Positions 35,092-44,447 of a stretch of DNA of 64,000 nucleotides are shown one piece after another (the first letter of the stretch is position 1; each line of letters begins with the position of its first letter). Below the pieces are notes generated by a model. The model did not search any database. It worked only from the letters and a program-made list of their open reading frames with translations, and was not told where the DNA came from. The translations under genes and the position numbers were made by a program. The DNA comes from Janthinobacterium sp. J1-1 (GTDB taxonomy: Bacteria; Pseudomonadota; Gammaproteobacteria; Burkholderiales; Burkholderiaceae_D). The stretch is from positions 172,310 through 236,309 of the forward strand of contig NZ_CP132340.1 of the NCBI RefSeq assembly GCF_030944405.1. Direction: 5' to 3'.

Positions 35092-36105
35092 ATGGCCAAG
35101 GAAAAATCACCAACGGCGAGCGATGGCAGGACGCTCACGCGACCGGTCGCAATTGACCACCATCCCTTGAACAATCGCACCTACCGCGTCGCCACGACGG
35201 CCATTGAGGATTGCTGGCTGCTGGTGTCCAGGTGTCTGCAATACCGCATCCCCGGGGCGCTGATCTATGGTGAAAGCCGACTGGGCAAGACCTATGCTAT
35301 CGAATACCTGCGCATGCTGATCCACCGCGAGCGGCCGGAAATCCCGACCTTCCACGTCCAGTCCGAGCACAAGGCCAGCCGCAGCGAGGGTGCATTTTTC
35401 ACTCGGCTGCTACGGTCGGTGCGACATCCAACGCCAGACATTGGTCGCAATGCCGGGAAGCGAAGGGCTTTGCACGAGCGGCTGCGCGATCTGGCGGAAG
35501 CCCAGGGCAGTACATCGGTCATATTTTTCTGCGACGAGGCGCAGCGTTATTGTCTGCATGAATATGAGTGGCTGCGCGACGTCCATGACGAACTCGCCCA
35601 ATGCGGCGTGCGCTTGACGACCTTTCTGTTTGGTCAGGAACGGCTCTGCGAGCAACGGGCGCGCTTTCAGGAAACCGGCGACACGCATATCGTCAAGCGT
35701 TTCATGGTGGAGACCTTGCGGTTTCGGGGTATCCGCAGCGCGGTCGACGCCGCGACTTGCCTCAGGAGCTACGACGAGCACGCGTACCCGGTCAGCAGCG
35801 ATTGGAGTTTCACGCGTTATTACTATCCCTTCGCTTTCGGGACCGGCATGCGGCTGGAGATGAGTGCCGACTTCCTGTGGGATGCCTTTGCCCAGGCCCA
35901 CCAGCACGCCGGACTGGCCGGCACAGTCGAAATCCCGATGGAGTATTTTTCGCGCGCGGTCGAGGCCATTCTGCTCGATGGCCTGCTGCAAGATGCGCTC
36001 GACTTTCAATTGAACGAGCGCCACTGGAGCACGGTCGTGCAGCACTGTGGCTATGTGGCCTCCGAACAGGCTGTCGAGCGCAATGCGCGTGGACTGGGAC
36101 GTTGA
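35092..36105 (+). CDS. tnsC: TnsC/TniB-like AAA+ ATPase
   Basis: 337 residues, 2 bp after tnsB. Walker A GESRLGKT (about 60-67) and Walker B VIFFCDEAQ (about 144-152) with TLRFRGI and SYDEHAYP downstream. TnsC-type proteins form filaments on DNA and connect the target-selecting TniQ protein to the transposase. Its stop (TGA 36103-36105) overlaps a possible TTG start of the next gene. Confidence 0.88.
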   Translation: MAKEKSPTASDGRTLTRPVAIDHHPLNNRTYRVATTAIEDCWLLVSRCLQYRIPGALIYGESRLGKTYAIEYLRMLIHRERPEIPTFHVQSEHKASRSEGAFFTRLLRSVRHPTPDIGRNAGKRRALHERLRDLAEAQGSTSVIFFCDEAQRYCLHEYEWLRDVHDELAQCGVRLTTFLFGQERLCEQRARFQETGDTHIVKRFMVETLRFRGIRSAVDAATCLRSYDEHAYPVSSDWSFTRYYYPFAFGTGMRLEMSADFLWDAFAQAHQHAGLAGTVEIPMEYFSRAVEAILLDGLLQDALDFQLNERHWSTVVQHCGYVASEQAVERNARGLGR

Positions 36106-36116
36106 GTGTGACCCAG

Positions 36117-37307
36117 ATGCGCCTGCCCGTGCTCATCGTTCCTCCCGGCGGCGTCAAGGTGCTGGCCTTGCCGAAGTTGGCCCCACATCTTTTTGCGCCG
36201 TATGAATCGGGCTGGGCGTGGGCTGCCAAACTCGCCGCTGCAAACGCGTTATCGTCCTGCGAAGTTGCGGCGTTGCTGGGCATTTCGGCGAGCAATCTAT
36301 CTCCCCTGTTGCCCGATCACTTGCCTCGCGTCGCGCAGGTGCTGGGCAGGACATTGGGTTTTCCGGCCAGTCGGATCCAGGATGCCTTTCTCGAGGGCGG
36401 CTTGAGCAGTCTGCGCCCCCTGATGCACGACAGGCTTCGGTTTTGTCCCACGTGCGCGCGTCAGGGCCAGCATTTCATCATCCATCAGTTGCGGCCGTTT
36501 TCCCGTTGTCCGCTGCACGGTTTGCTGTTGCGCGATGGTTGTCACCGGTGCGGGAAGCCTATGGCCTACGGGCTGGGAAGTTCCCGGGTCTTTGGGCCAA
36601 TCAATTGCCCGACCTGCCGGGCACCGCAGCTGCCGTTATCGGCCGGCGGTCAACCCGAGGCCTGTGTGATGTCGGCGCGTAGTGAAGACGTGATCGTGCG
36701 CTGGCTGCTCTTCTTGCGGCGACGCGTCACGCTGCCGGTTTTGTTCGAGATGGATGGCGGAATCGACGCGGGTCGATGCGCGGGGGCTCTGCGCGCAGAC
36801 TGTATCGAGGTGCGCATTCCACCCAGGTCGATACGCTATCGGCTCGCCCCGGCGGTGCAAGCTCGCTGGTGCGCCGACATGCAGCACAAGTGCCTCGAGA
36901 TATGCTATTGGCGGCAGGCGAATCAGCTCTGGCGGCATTGCGATGGCCATTCGCGGCAGTGGTACCGGAACGTGATCCGAGGGCGGCCCTTCGCCGCGGC
37001 ACCAGGCCCGCATGTGCTCGCCTTCCTTTATTGGCGCATGACGTGGCAGGGATGCACCAACCCCTACCTGCTCCGGCGTGCCCATGGCTTGCCTCTTTAC
37101 GGGATTGCCGAGTGGGAGGCGAATCAGTGTGCGCGCGACGATGACGAGATCGATGTCACGATGCTGGCGTTCGAGGATGCCGTGACCGCATCGTGGGCGG
37201 ACTGGCTCGACTGCATCTATCTGCTCGGCGCGAAGGAATTGGGGCGGCATCCTTGGCGACTTCGTGCCGCGCCAGGCACCTTTGCGTCATTTCCGACAGT
37301 CAAGTAG
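36117..37307 (+). CDS. tniQ: TniQ/TnsD-family target-selection protein
   Basis: 396 residues from the ATG at 36117; TTG 36102 or GTG 36108 are possible earlier starts that would tighten coupling to tnsC. Zinc-finger pattern of TniQ: RFCPTCARQGQHFIIHQL, then RCPLHG, GCHRCGKPM and NCPTC. The longer C-terminal part (HPWRLRAAPG at the end) may be the DNA-binding tail. TniQ proteins choose target sites. No guide RNA or Cas gene is nearby, so a protein-directed target is likely. Confidence 0.85.
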   Translation: MRLPVLIVPPGGVKVLALPKLAPHLFAPYESGWAWAAKLAAANALSSCEVAALLGISASNLSPLLPDHLPRVAQVLGRTLGFPASRIQDAFLEGGLSSLRPLMHDRLRFCPTCARQGQHFIIHQLRPFSRCPLHGLLLRDGCHRCGKPMAYGLGSSRVFGPINCPTCRAPQLPLSAGGQPEACVMSARSEDVIVRWLLFLRRRVTLPVLFEMDGGIDAGRCAGALRADCIEVRIPPRSIRYRLAPAVQARWCADMQHKCLEICYWRQANQLWRHCDGHSRQWYRNVIRGRPFAAAPGPHVLAFLYWRMTWQGCTNPYLLRRAHGLPLYGIAEWEANQCARDDDEIDVTMLAFEDAVTASWADWLDCIYLLGAKELGRHPWRLRAAPGTFASFPTVK

Positions 37308-37439
37308 ATGCGCGGCATCGATCTTTTTGCACAATCACTTCGCAAATCGACATAACCGATTGTTTTTAAACGAATCGGTCTAAGACATTCGACATCGCGC
37401 CAATTTGTATACACTTTTTACTTCGTTTTTTTCGTACTT

Positions 37440-38072
37440 TTACTTCGGTTGATGGCCGCTGAAGATGGCGTCGACGACGGTCTTGAGGTTGTCGTAGATG
37501 AGTCGGGCCGGCACACCGCCAAAGAAGGCGAAAGCCCGGTTGTGCGCCTCCAGCACCATCTCCTGGGTTTCGCGCGGGTACGCGACGACGAACATCTGGC
37601 GGCTGTAGGTCAACCGGAAATGGGCCACCTTGATCGTTTGCAGCACGCCAGCCAACTCGACCTGCTCGTGGCTCCAGTCGAATTGGCAGGCATCACCACG
37701 CGCGAACTCCAGCGGGATAAATGCTTCCGTCAGTTTGGGGCCATGGTGGCTGGCCTTCCAGCGTTTTACAAACCGTTGAACGCTATCGTAAGCACCGCCG
37801 TAGCCCAGCTCCTGCAAGCCCTCGTAGAGACGATGGGCAGAACGGCGGCGCGGCCTCGGCAACTTTGCCTCCAGTTCCAGCCACTGCGTCAGCTGTGCCT
37901 CGAATTGCCCCAGCTTGGGCGAGACCGGTTGCACCCGTGCATAGCGAGGTTCCTCTACCGTCTTCAGATGCCGGCGTACCGTTGGCCGCGAGATTCCCAT
38001 CTCCCTGGCGATGGCGGAAATCGTCTGCTTCTGGACCAGATGGCGCCGGCGGATTTCGTAAATGATGTCCAT
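37440..38072 (-). pseudogene. istA: IstA fragment of the second IS21
   Basis: About 205 residues from the ATG at 38072 (GGAG upstream). Helix-turn-helix (TISAIAREMGISRPTVRRHL) and the start of the rve core (RGDACQFDWSHEQVELAG, IYDNLKTVVDAI). The reading frame leaves homology at FSG and ends HQPK with a stop contributed by the Tn7-like end. The last catalytic residue and the C-terminus are missing and no istB is present. Confidence 0.88.
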
Positions 38073-38184
38073 GTGAAACACTCCAGATACCTCCGGCGAA
38101 ATACCGGATGGTTACATACTGGGGTGGAAACTATTGGACGCTGTTTCCACCCCGAATCTGGAAAGTTTTGCACGCTGTTTGACA
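37453..38184 (-). mobile_element. Second IS21-family element, only left part left
   Basis: The outer end is TGTCAAACAGCGTGCAAAAC on the minus strand from 38184, followed by the repeated IS21 box motif (CAGCGTGCAAAACTTTCC and CAGCGTCCAATAGTTTCC). It contains the 5' part of istA. It is a different IS21 subtype from the element at 30.0 kb and is cut by the Tn7-like transposon. Confidence 0.8.
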
Positions 38185-38269
38185 GTTGAGCTGCTCTGCT
38201 TGCAACTTGGACGAGCAAGAGGCGCTCACTTGGTTCTCGCTAACGATGTCTGAGTGTGGCATGTGCGTC

Positions 38270-40690
38270 CTATCCTTGATGTGAGTTCATGGCACGGGTG
38301 CTCGCCGGTGCCACCTGTCCTCGAAGACGCAGTGCATTGGTGATTACTGAGACCGAGCTAAGACTCATGGCGAGTGCGGCAATCATGGGCGACAGCAGCT
38401 GTCCAGTGAAGGGATAGAGCACCCCAGCTGCCAGTGGAACTCCGAGCGCGTTGTAGACAAAGGCAAAGCCGAGGTTTTGCCACATGTTTCGCACTGTCTG
38501 TACAGAGATGGAGCGAGCGACCGCAATGCCGCGCAGGTCTCCCTTCACAAGGGTGATGTGGGCACTGTTAATGGCCACATCCGTCCCCGTACCCATGGCT
38601 ACACCGACGTTTGCTTTGGCGAGCGCCGGCGCATCATTGATGCCGTCGCCAGCCATTGCGACAACCCGCCCCGCCTTCTGCAGCTTATCTACCAAAGCTA
38701 GCTTGTCTTGAGGCTTTACTTCGCCATGGAACTCGTCTATCCCGAGTTTCGAGGCAACCGAGCGCGCCGTTGTGATTCCATCCCCGGTAGCCATCACGAC
38801 AGCAATCCCATCGTTACGAAGATTTGTCAGTGCCTCTATCGTTGTCTCCTTGATAGGGTCTGATACCGCCAGGATTCCCACAAGCGCGCCGTCCTTGGCC
38901 AAATACATTACGCTGGCGCCCTCTGCTCTTAAACTCTCGGCATGTCCTGTGAGGCCGGCCCAAGCTACGCCCAAAGACTCCATCAGCGCCGTATTTCCTA
39001 GAGCAACACGTTTTCCCTCTACGACACCTGTCACCCCGATACCACTTGCAGACTCAAAGGACTCAGGCTTCGAAAGCGAAATCCCTCTGCTTTTCGCCTC
39101 AGCTACGATAGCGTGGGCTAGCGGATGTTCGCTGCCTTGGTCGAGGCTGGCGGCAAGCTGCAGGACGTACTCATCGTCATTTCCTGGGGCTGCGACAACG
39201 GTGTTAAACGTCGGCTTCCCTTCCGTTAGCGTTCCCGTCTTGTCTACAATGAGGGTATCCACTTTTCGAAGGTCTTCGATAGCCGCAGCATCGCGGAAGA
39301 GAACTCCCTGCGTTGCCGCACGGCCGGTCGCAGCCATGATGGACATCGGGGTGGCCAAGCCGAGCGCGCATGGGCAGGCAATAATGAGCACTGCTACCGC
39401 ATTGACGAATCCAAAAACCCAGCTTGGTTCGGGACCAAACAGCCCCCAGACCACAAAGGTCAAAACCGCGATTGCGGCCACGACGACAACGAAATATCCA
39501 GCTACCGAGTCAGCCAGGCGCTGCATTGGTGCGCGTGAACGCTGAGCCTGCGAAACCATCTGGACAATCTGCGACAGCATCGTTTCTGACCCGACCTTCT
39601 CCGCGGTCATAACAAGGCTTCCGCTTGTGTTGATAGTTGCGCCTATCAGCCGGTCGCCAGGTCTTTTCGTTACGGGCACGGGTTCGCCTGTCAGCATCGA
39701 CTCGTCAACCGCGCTCTCCCCTTCCAACACGACTCCGTCTACCGGCACCTTCTCGCCTGGACGAACCCTAAGGGAATCCCCAACGTGCACATGAGTGAGT
39801 GGTACATCTTTCTCGCTTCCGTCCGAAGCGATTCGCCTTGCAGTCTTGGGAGCCAAGCCCAGCAATGATTTGATGGCAGCAGACGTCTGCGAGCGCGCGC
39901 GCAGTTCGAGGATTTGGCCGAGCAGCGTCAGCGAAACGATTACTGCCGCCGCCTCGAAGTACACACCAATGCGACCGTGGCTCGCGAAACTAATTGGGAA
40001 AGCGCTTGGCGCCAAAGTAGCAACGACGCTGTAGCCATACGCAGCCATGACCCCTGAGCCAATGAGCGTCCACATATTCGGGCTCATGCGTATGAGGGAT
40101 TGGAACCATCGCACAAAGAATGGCCAGCCTGCCCAGAGAACGACCGGTGTGCTTAGCGCTAACTCAATCCAGTTCTGTCCCGCTACGCCTGCCGGGAAAA
40201 GCATATGGCCGAACATTGCCAGTGCAAAGACAACTGCTGTCAGTGGTAGCGTCCACCAGAAGCGCCGGCGAAAGTCGACCAGCTCTGGATTTTCTTCATC
40301 TTCCAACGACGGGAGCTCAGGCTCTAACGCCATACCGCAAATCGGGCAATTTCCCGGCGCAGGCTGTCGAATCTCAGGATGCATCGGACAGATAAAAATT
40401 GTCCCTGCCGGTGCTTCCTGTAGGCGCACCTCGGCTGAGTTATCTGGGGCTAAATAGCTCTCTGGAGCGGCCCTGAACTTAACCATGCATTTTGCGCTGC
40501 AGAAGTGATATACCTCGCCCTTAAACGAAATCTCGCGCTCAGGGTTAGAACCAACTTTCATGCCACACACTGGGTCAGTGAACGGCTTCGGGTCTGCCGG
40601 TTGGTCGGGAAGGCGCGTGGATTCTTCGCCGTGCGAATGATGATGGCCGTGTCCCGCCATACGGTCGTGTGTAGCTTTACTCTCAGCCAT
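38270..40690 (-). CDS. copA: Copper-translocating P1B-type ATPase
   Basis: 806 residues. His-rich N-terminus (HGHHHSHG), a YHS metal-trafficking domain (about 38-80: [18 protein letters not shown]), a HMBD block with [20 protein letters not shown] (about 101-122), eight membrane helices, CPC in the transport helix ([11 protein letters not shown], about 436), the phosphorylation motif DKTGTLT (about 482) and GDGINDAPA (about 678). CPC is the Cu(I)/Ag(I) class. The CueR-type promoter upstream is split by an IS, so expression is uncertain. It is transcribed in the same direction as the copper operon. Confidence 0.93.
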   Translation of the reverse strand: MAESKATHDRMAGHGHHHSHGEESTRLPDQPADPKPFTDPVCGMKVGSNPEREISFKGEVYHFCSAKCMVKFRAAPESYLAPDNSAEVRLQEAPAGTIFICPMHPEIRQPAPGNCPICGMALEPELPSLEDEENPELVDFRRRFWWTLPLTAVVFALAMFGHMLFPAGVAGQNWIELALSTPVVLWAGWPFFVRWFQSLIRMSPNMWTLIGSGVMAAYGYSVVATLAPSAFPISFASHGRIGVYFEAAAVIVSLTLLGQILELRARSQTSAAIKSLLGLAPKTARRIASDGSEKDVPLTHVHVGDSLRVRPGEKVPVDGVVLEGESAVDESMLTGEPVPVTKRPGDRLIGATINTSGSLVMTAEKVGSETMLSQIVQMVSQAQRSRAPMQRLADSVAGYFVVVVAAIAVLTFVVWGLFGPEPSWVFGFVNAVAVLIIACPCALGLATPMSIMAATGRAATQGVLFRDAAAIEDLRKVDTLIVDKTGTLTEGKPTFNTVVAAPGNDDEYVLQLAASLDQGSEHPLAHAIVAEAKSRGISLSKPESFESASGIGVTGVVEGKRVALGNTALMESLGVAWAGLTGHAESLRAEGASVMYLAKDGALVGILAVSDPIKETTIEALTNLRNDGIAVVMATGDGITTARSVASKLGIDEFHGEVKPQDKLALVDKLQKAGRVVAMAGDGINDAPALAKANVGVAMGTGTDVAINSAHITLVKGDLRGIAVARSISVQTVRNMWQNLGFAFVYNALGVPLAAGVLYPFTGQLLSPMIAALAMSLSSVSVITNALRLRGQVAPASTRAMNSHQG

Positions 40691-40791
40691 GGTCGCCTCT
40701 CAATGTTCGTGATGTCGTCCGAAGCTGCAGCACTACTTACAAAATGTGCGGCAGAGTTGCGTATCTACGCGTGAAAGCTCATTCACAGTTC

Positions 40792-40797
40792 ACTTTA
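40792..40797 (-). promoter_or_regulatory. -10 half of the split copA promoter
   Basis: TAAAGT on the minus strand, preceded by GGAAGGCC (40798-40805), the downstream arm of a CueR-type dyad. Its partner -35 and upstream arm are on the far side of an inserted IS (42471-42483). Confidence 0.7.
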
Positions 40798-40840
40798 GGC
40801 CTTCCAATACGGTAGTTGTCAACAAAGATGTCGCGTCAAG

Positions 40841-41899
40841 TCATGCAGCTTTTCTTAATTCCTCTGGCGGTTTCCGCTCCGGATTCAGCCAGACCTCATC
40901 GTTCAATTCCCAATCCCGCGTAGTCCCGGTCCAGCGCTCTGGATGACGTTGCTTGGCGGCCTCGTAGACCTGCTTGCGGTGCTTGAGGATCGCTCCGTCC
41001 CGGCCATCATGGCGTTGCGCAGGCGTCACGAATTTCAGGCCGCTGTGCTTGTGCTGATGGTTGTACCACTGCACAAATGACAGCGTCCATTGCCGCGCCT
41101 TTTCGATACTTTCAAACGGCTTGCTCGGATAGTTCGGCCGGTATTTGCAGGTCCGGAACAGCGACTCGGCGTAGGCATTGTCGTTGCTCACACGGGGCCT
41201 GCTGAACGACGGCATGATCCCCAGCTTTTCCAACGTCGCCAACATTGTGGAGCCTTTCATCGAGCTGCCATTGTCCGAGTGCAGCACCACCTCACGCCCG
41301 GCCAGTCCCTCTGCCAGACTGGCTTTGCGCATCAGCAGCGAGGCCATTTCCGCCGACTCGGCGATGTTCACTTCATGCCCGACGATCTTGCGGCTGTAGA
41401 CGTCAAGAACCATGTACCAGTAAAAATATAAACCCCGCACACCGGTCGGCAACCAGGTAATGTCCCACGCCCACAAGCGGTTCGGTTCGATTGCGCAGTG
41501 GCTCGTGACGACCCTTGTGCTGGGCTTCTTCGCCCGACCGCGGTGATGCTGCTGCTTCTCTTCTTTCAAGATCCGGTAGACGGTCGATTCTGATGCCAGA
41601 TACTCGCCCCGGTCAGCCAAGGTCGGCACGATCTGGCTAGGCGGACTGCTGGCAAATTCAGGGCTGTTGGCAACCGTCAGAATCTGCTGGCGTTCCTCTT
41701 CGCTCAGCTTGTTGGCCGGCGCCCTGCGGCGGCTGCCTTTGCGCCCGTCGGCCTGGCTGCCATCACTGTCGAGCATCCAGCGCTGATAGGTTCGAAGGCT
41801 GATCTCCAGCGCACCACATGCCTGCGCACGCCGACACCCGCCGTCAACGGCTTCTTCAACCAATATCATCACCTGCTGGCGATCTGGGGTGCCGATCAA
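40841..41899 (-). CDS. IS3-family OrfB transposase
   Basis: 352 residues, probable TTG start overlapping the orfA stop (TTGA). DDE core: LWAWDITWLPTG, VVLHSDNGSSMKG and SNDNAYAESLFRT, followed by HSGLKFVTP. Family HTH_21-like region at the start. Complete. Confidence 0.9.
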   Translation of the reverse strand: MIGTPDRQQVMILVEEAVDGGCRRAQACGALEISLRTYQRWMLDSDGSQADGRKGSRRRAPANKLSEEERQQILTVANSPEFASSPPSQIVPTLADRGEYLASESTVYRILKEEKQQHHRGRAKKPSTRVVTSHCAIEPNRLWAWDITWLPTGVRGLYFYWYMVLDVYSRKIVGHEVNIAESAEMASLLMRKASLAEGLAGREVVLHSDNGSSMKGSTMLATLEKLGIMPSFSRPRVSNDNAYAESLFRTCKYRPNYPSKPFESIEKARQWTLSFVQWYNHQHKHSGLKFVTPAQRHDGRDGAILKHRKQVYEAAKQRHPERWTGTTRDWELNDEVWLNPERKPPEELRKAA

Positions 41900-42393
41900 T
41901 CGTCCTCGGGCTCCCCCCAGATCGCCTGTGCTTTTTTTCTGAGAATGATCAGCGCCGCTGCCTCTGCCAGTGCCTTCTCTTTGCGCTGCAAATCCTTCTT
42001 CAATTGCTTGATTTCTTTGCGGTCGCTTTTGCCTTGCTCGCGCAGTTCCCGGTTGCGCTCGGCCGGCGCTTCATTGGCCTGCTGGCAAGCCTCGCGCCAG
42101 TCGGCAACCTGTTCGACGAACAAGCCTTTGCCCCGACAGTATTGAGCCAGTTCGGCCTCGTTCATGCGTGCCGTTTCCAGCACCACCCCAAACTTATCTG
42201 CCGACGACCACACGACGGCATTCTTTCCATTTCCCGGCACCGGCACTCCCTGAGACTGTAGATTTCGTCGCCAAGTATAAAGTGTCTGTTCCGAGATGCC
42301 ATTCTCCTTCGCCAGGGCCGACACCGGCCTGTTCTCCGGCGGCATCATCTGCCGAAGAATGGCTTCCTTGCGTTCTGCTGGATACTGATTCAC
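41896..42393 (-). CDS. IS3-family OrfA
   Basis: 165 residues, longer than usual for OrfA. Helix-turn-helix (PVSALAKENGISEQTLYTWR) and a long charged coiled coil (REQGKSDRKEIKQLKKDLQR). Ends with a 4-bp overlap with orfB. Confidence 0.88.
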   Translation of the reverse strand: MNQYPAERKEAILRQMMPPENRPVSALAKENGISEQTLYTWRRNLQSQGVPVPGNGKNAVVWSSADKFGVVLETARMNEAELAQYCRGKGLFVEQVADWREACQQANEAPAERNRELREQGKSDRKEIKQLKKDLQRKEKALAEAAALIILRKKAQAIWGEPEDD

Positions 42394-42470
42394 TGTACGT
42401 CTTTGCTCCGCCCCCGGATGGATTAAAGTGATTCAAGTGACGCGACATCTATCCTGACATAGGGGGAATA

Positions 42471-42483
42471 ATAGGAAGGTCAA
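42471..42483 (-). promoter_or_regulatory. -35 half of the split copA promoter
   Basis: On the minus strand CTTGACCTTCCTAT: -35 TTGACC (42478-42483) and the upstream dyad arm ACCTTCC. After virtual removal of the IS the spacer to TAAAGT is 19 bp with ACCTTCC-TATTATT-GGAAGG(C), the same design as the intact CueR promoter at 52.0 kb. Confidence 0.75.
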
Positions 42484-42497
42484 GCACGTTTACGCTG

Positions 42498-42527
42498 CCG
42501 GATATCGCAGAAATTTGCGGTATCCGG
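42498..42527 (-). terminator. Hairpin after copD
   Basis: CCGGATATCGCA/TGCGGTATCCGG, a 12-bp stem with one wobble and a 6-nt loop, 14 bp after the copD stop. No long T-tract follows. It separates the operon from the copA promoter. Confidence 0.55.
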
Positions 42528-42540
42528 ACAGTTAACACAC

Positions 42541-43440
42541 TCACATGGCAGCTGGCGGCTGTTGCGCAGTCAGAACAGCCGCTGCAAACAACACAGCAAG
42601 TAAGACAATGCTTTCTACCTTTAGCGCAAACTTCACGCGCGCGATACCTTGCGCTGAGTTCCGCGCAAGGGCTAGTCCGAAAAATTTGTTGTACCCGCCC
42701 AGTAGCAACGCCACTGCAACTAGAGCGACCTTTACCAAAAGCGCCGTCGTGTAGAGGGTGCCGCCAAGAAGGTTGTCTACGGTGCCAACCCTGTGCCATG
42801 AGTTAAATAATCCCGTGGCAAAAATCGCGATGACTGCAACAGTGGCCGCTACCGACATCGCCTCGAGATATCCACCCATCCGATTCGAATCGTCTTGGAG
42901 CGCGTCGGCTCCCATCGCCTTCCAAGCTGAGACAAACACCAGGCCGGTCCATGCTCCCATAGCAGTTAGATGAACAACCTCAGCTGCAAAAGGAATAGTC
43001 CAGTAACCGTTCTCTCCTGCGTGGCCCATCGATGCGCGTACAAACGCAAAGACGCCTAATGCCGCAAGCACTGCCCACTCACGCCATGCGGCCGTTGAAC
43101 GATAGGCGCGAATCGCGAGTGCGAGCGCTAGAGCACCAAGCGAAATATAGCCAGCTCGTCCAATACTCGTCATGGTCAACATCTGCCACACGAGGTCCTT
43201 AGCTTCGGCCAGGCTTACACCACCCATGACTGCAGCGGAAGCCCATAGGCCCGCGCAGCCTGCCAACACTCCTAGTGCTCCAGCAAAGATGTCAGCTGAA
43301 CCTAACAGGTGTTCGGTGTCCGTTTTCGAGGTGCCCACAGCGGACATCCAGCGGCGCGCCAACCATGAACCTACAAGCCAAGCAAACGCAACGTTCAAGA
43401 AAATGGCTGACCCAACCTGCAGACCCAGGACACTATCCAT
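42541..43440 (-). CDS. copD: CopD copper-resistance inner-membrane protein
   Basis: 299 residues, about eight membrane helices. Conserved His/Trp/Arg features of CopD: FVRASMGHAGENG, VVHLTAMGAWTGL, GLFNSWHRVG and LLLGGYNKFF. CopD works with CopC in copper import or handling across the inner membrane. Its ATG directly abuts the copC stop, so the pair is coupled; it is the last gene of the operon. Confidence 0.92.
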   Translation of the reverse strand: MDSVLGLQVGSAIFLNVAFAWLVGSWLARRWMSAVGTSKTDTEHLLGSADIFAGALGVLAGCAGLWASAAVMGGVSLAEAKDLVWQMLTMTSIGRAGYISLGALALALAIRAYRSTAAWREWAVLAALGVFAFVRASMGHAGENGYWTIPFAAEVVHLTAMGAWTGLVFVSAWKAMGADALQDDSNRMGGYLEAMSVAATVAVIAIFATGLFNSWHRVGTVDNLLGGTLYTTALLVKVALVAVALLLGGYNKFFGLALARNSAQGIARVKFALKVESIVLLAVLFAAAVLTAQQPPAAM

Positions 43441-43809
43441 TTATTTCACCGAGAATGAGAAGGTTCCCGTACGGCGGTGACCATCGTTGCCGGCGACGGC
43501 CCACTTAACGGTGTAAGTGCCGGTGGACAGTCCCTTGGTTTGGAGGCGCACGATTTTCGGGTTACCGACGTCGACCTTGGCCTTGTCGGTTGCGATGACC
43601 TTACCGTCCGTATAAGTCAACGTCACGGTGCTAAACGCCTGCTCGACCTTTTCGTTGAAGGTCAGGGTGATTTCGGCAGGAGCTGTCTCTAAGACCGCCC
43701 CTGGCGTCGGGTTCGAGGTACTGAGTTTCGCGTGCGCCATGACAAATGGGGCCGCAATGGTGGCTGCTGTAAAAACGCAGGCTGCTACGATTTTTTGAAG
43801 GGTTTTCAT
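43441..43809 (-). CDS. copC: CopC periplasmic copper-binding protein
   Basis: 122 residues. Signal peptide ending at FVMA, so the mature protein starts HAKLSTSNP: an N-terminal His that can form the CopC copper brace together with Asp/His in NDGHRRTG. The core LTFNEKVEQAFSTVTL is typical of the CopC beta-barrel. The Met-rich Cu(I) loop is absent, indicating a Cu(II)-only type. Confidence 0.92.
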   Translation of the reverse strand: MKTLQKIVAACVFTAATIAAPFVMAHAKLSTSNPTPGAVLETAPAEITLTFNEKVEQAFSTVTLTYTDGKVIATDKAKVDVGNPKIVRLQTKGLSTGTYTVKWAVAGNDGHRRTGTFSFSVK

Positions 43810-44135
43810 ATTGCCTCTATGTAGGTGATTGGTTACTTGGCTTTACGGGAAGACCAGTGAACGTGCGTGATGACCCACTTGTCACCCTGCTTTTCCAATA
43901 CGGCAGTCTCGGTGCCAAACGAGTGAACATCGGTCCCTTTGAACTTGCCTTTTGTTTCCGTTTCACGTGTGACGATGGCGATATTTCCCTCAACTCTTTC
44001 GTTCTGTCGCACGACCGTTTGACTTGTGGCCTTGGCAAACGCGATGTCGCCAGGAAGATGGTGACCAGCGTACTCTGAGGTACCCTGACTTTTTCGGACA
44101 CTCTAGTTTGGTAAACTTCACCAACTGGAGAACTT

Positions 44136-44447
44136 ATGACACGCTCAACAACATACACACCGGAGCTTCGGGAAGAAGCGGTAAAACTGGTCCTGACACA
44201 AGGCCTGACGCTGGAAGACGCCGCGTTGCGTCTCACCATTCCCAAGGGCACGCTAGCGAACTGGGTCAGTGCGGCAAGGCGCGGCACGTCGCCCAAAGTA
44301 GCCCCTGGTAGCCGCTCCGTGCCGGAGCTTGAGGCTGAGGTAACCAAGCTGCGCAAAGAGCTTGCCGAGGCACGCATGGAGCGCGATATCGTAAAAAAGC
44401 GGCAGCGTACTTTGCGCGGGAGTCGCTGCCAAGTACGCGGTCATGAA
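44136..44447 (+). pseudogene. IS3-family OrfA (copy 2), shifted frame
   Basis: Same as copy 1 up to DIVKK, then an A6 run (44393-44398) instead of A7 shifts the reading frame, giving RQRTLRG and a long nonsense extension to 44669. The shift is not toward the orfB frame, so the normal OrfA end is lost and OrfAB formation would need a different slip. Could be a real indel or a sequencing error in a homopolymer. Confidence 0.8.

Larger units (their letters stand above)
32311..37452 (+). mobile_element. Tn7-like transposon (TnsA-like, TnsB, TnsC, TniQ), no cargo
   Basis: Both outer junctions carry the same inward-facing sequence TCAA(T/C)CGAAGTAA, at 32311 and, inverted, ending at 37452. Further copies of CGAAGTAA(A) lie inside: 32381-32399, 32408-32425, 37406-37425 and 37433-37447, as expected for TnsB binding sites. 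Everything between is the four-gene transposition operon. Flanks are two different IS21 elements and I see no 5-bp duplication, so the insertion history is not simple. Exact tips are provisional. Confidence 0.75.
40810..42466 (-). mobile_element. IS3-family insertion sequence inside the copA promoter, 4-bp duplication AATA
   Basis: 1657 bp flanked by AATA (40806-40809 and 42467-42470). The inner ends share TGTCA and AGATGTCGCGTCA. Removing the IS and one AATA restores a canonical CueR promoter. Its genes read toward copA. Confidence 0.85.
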
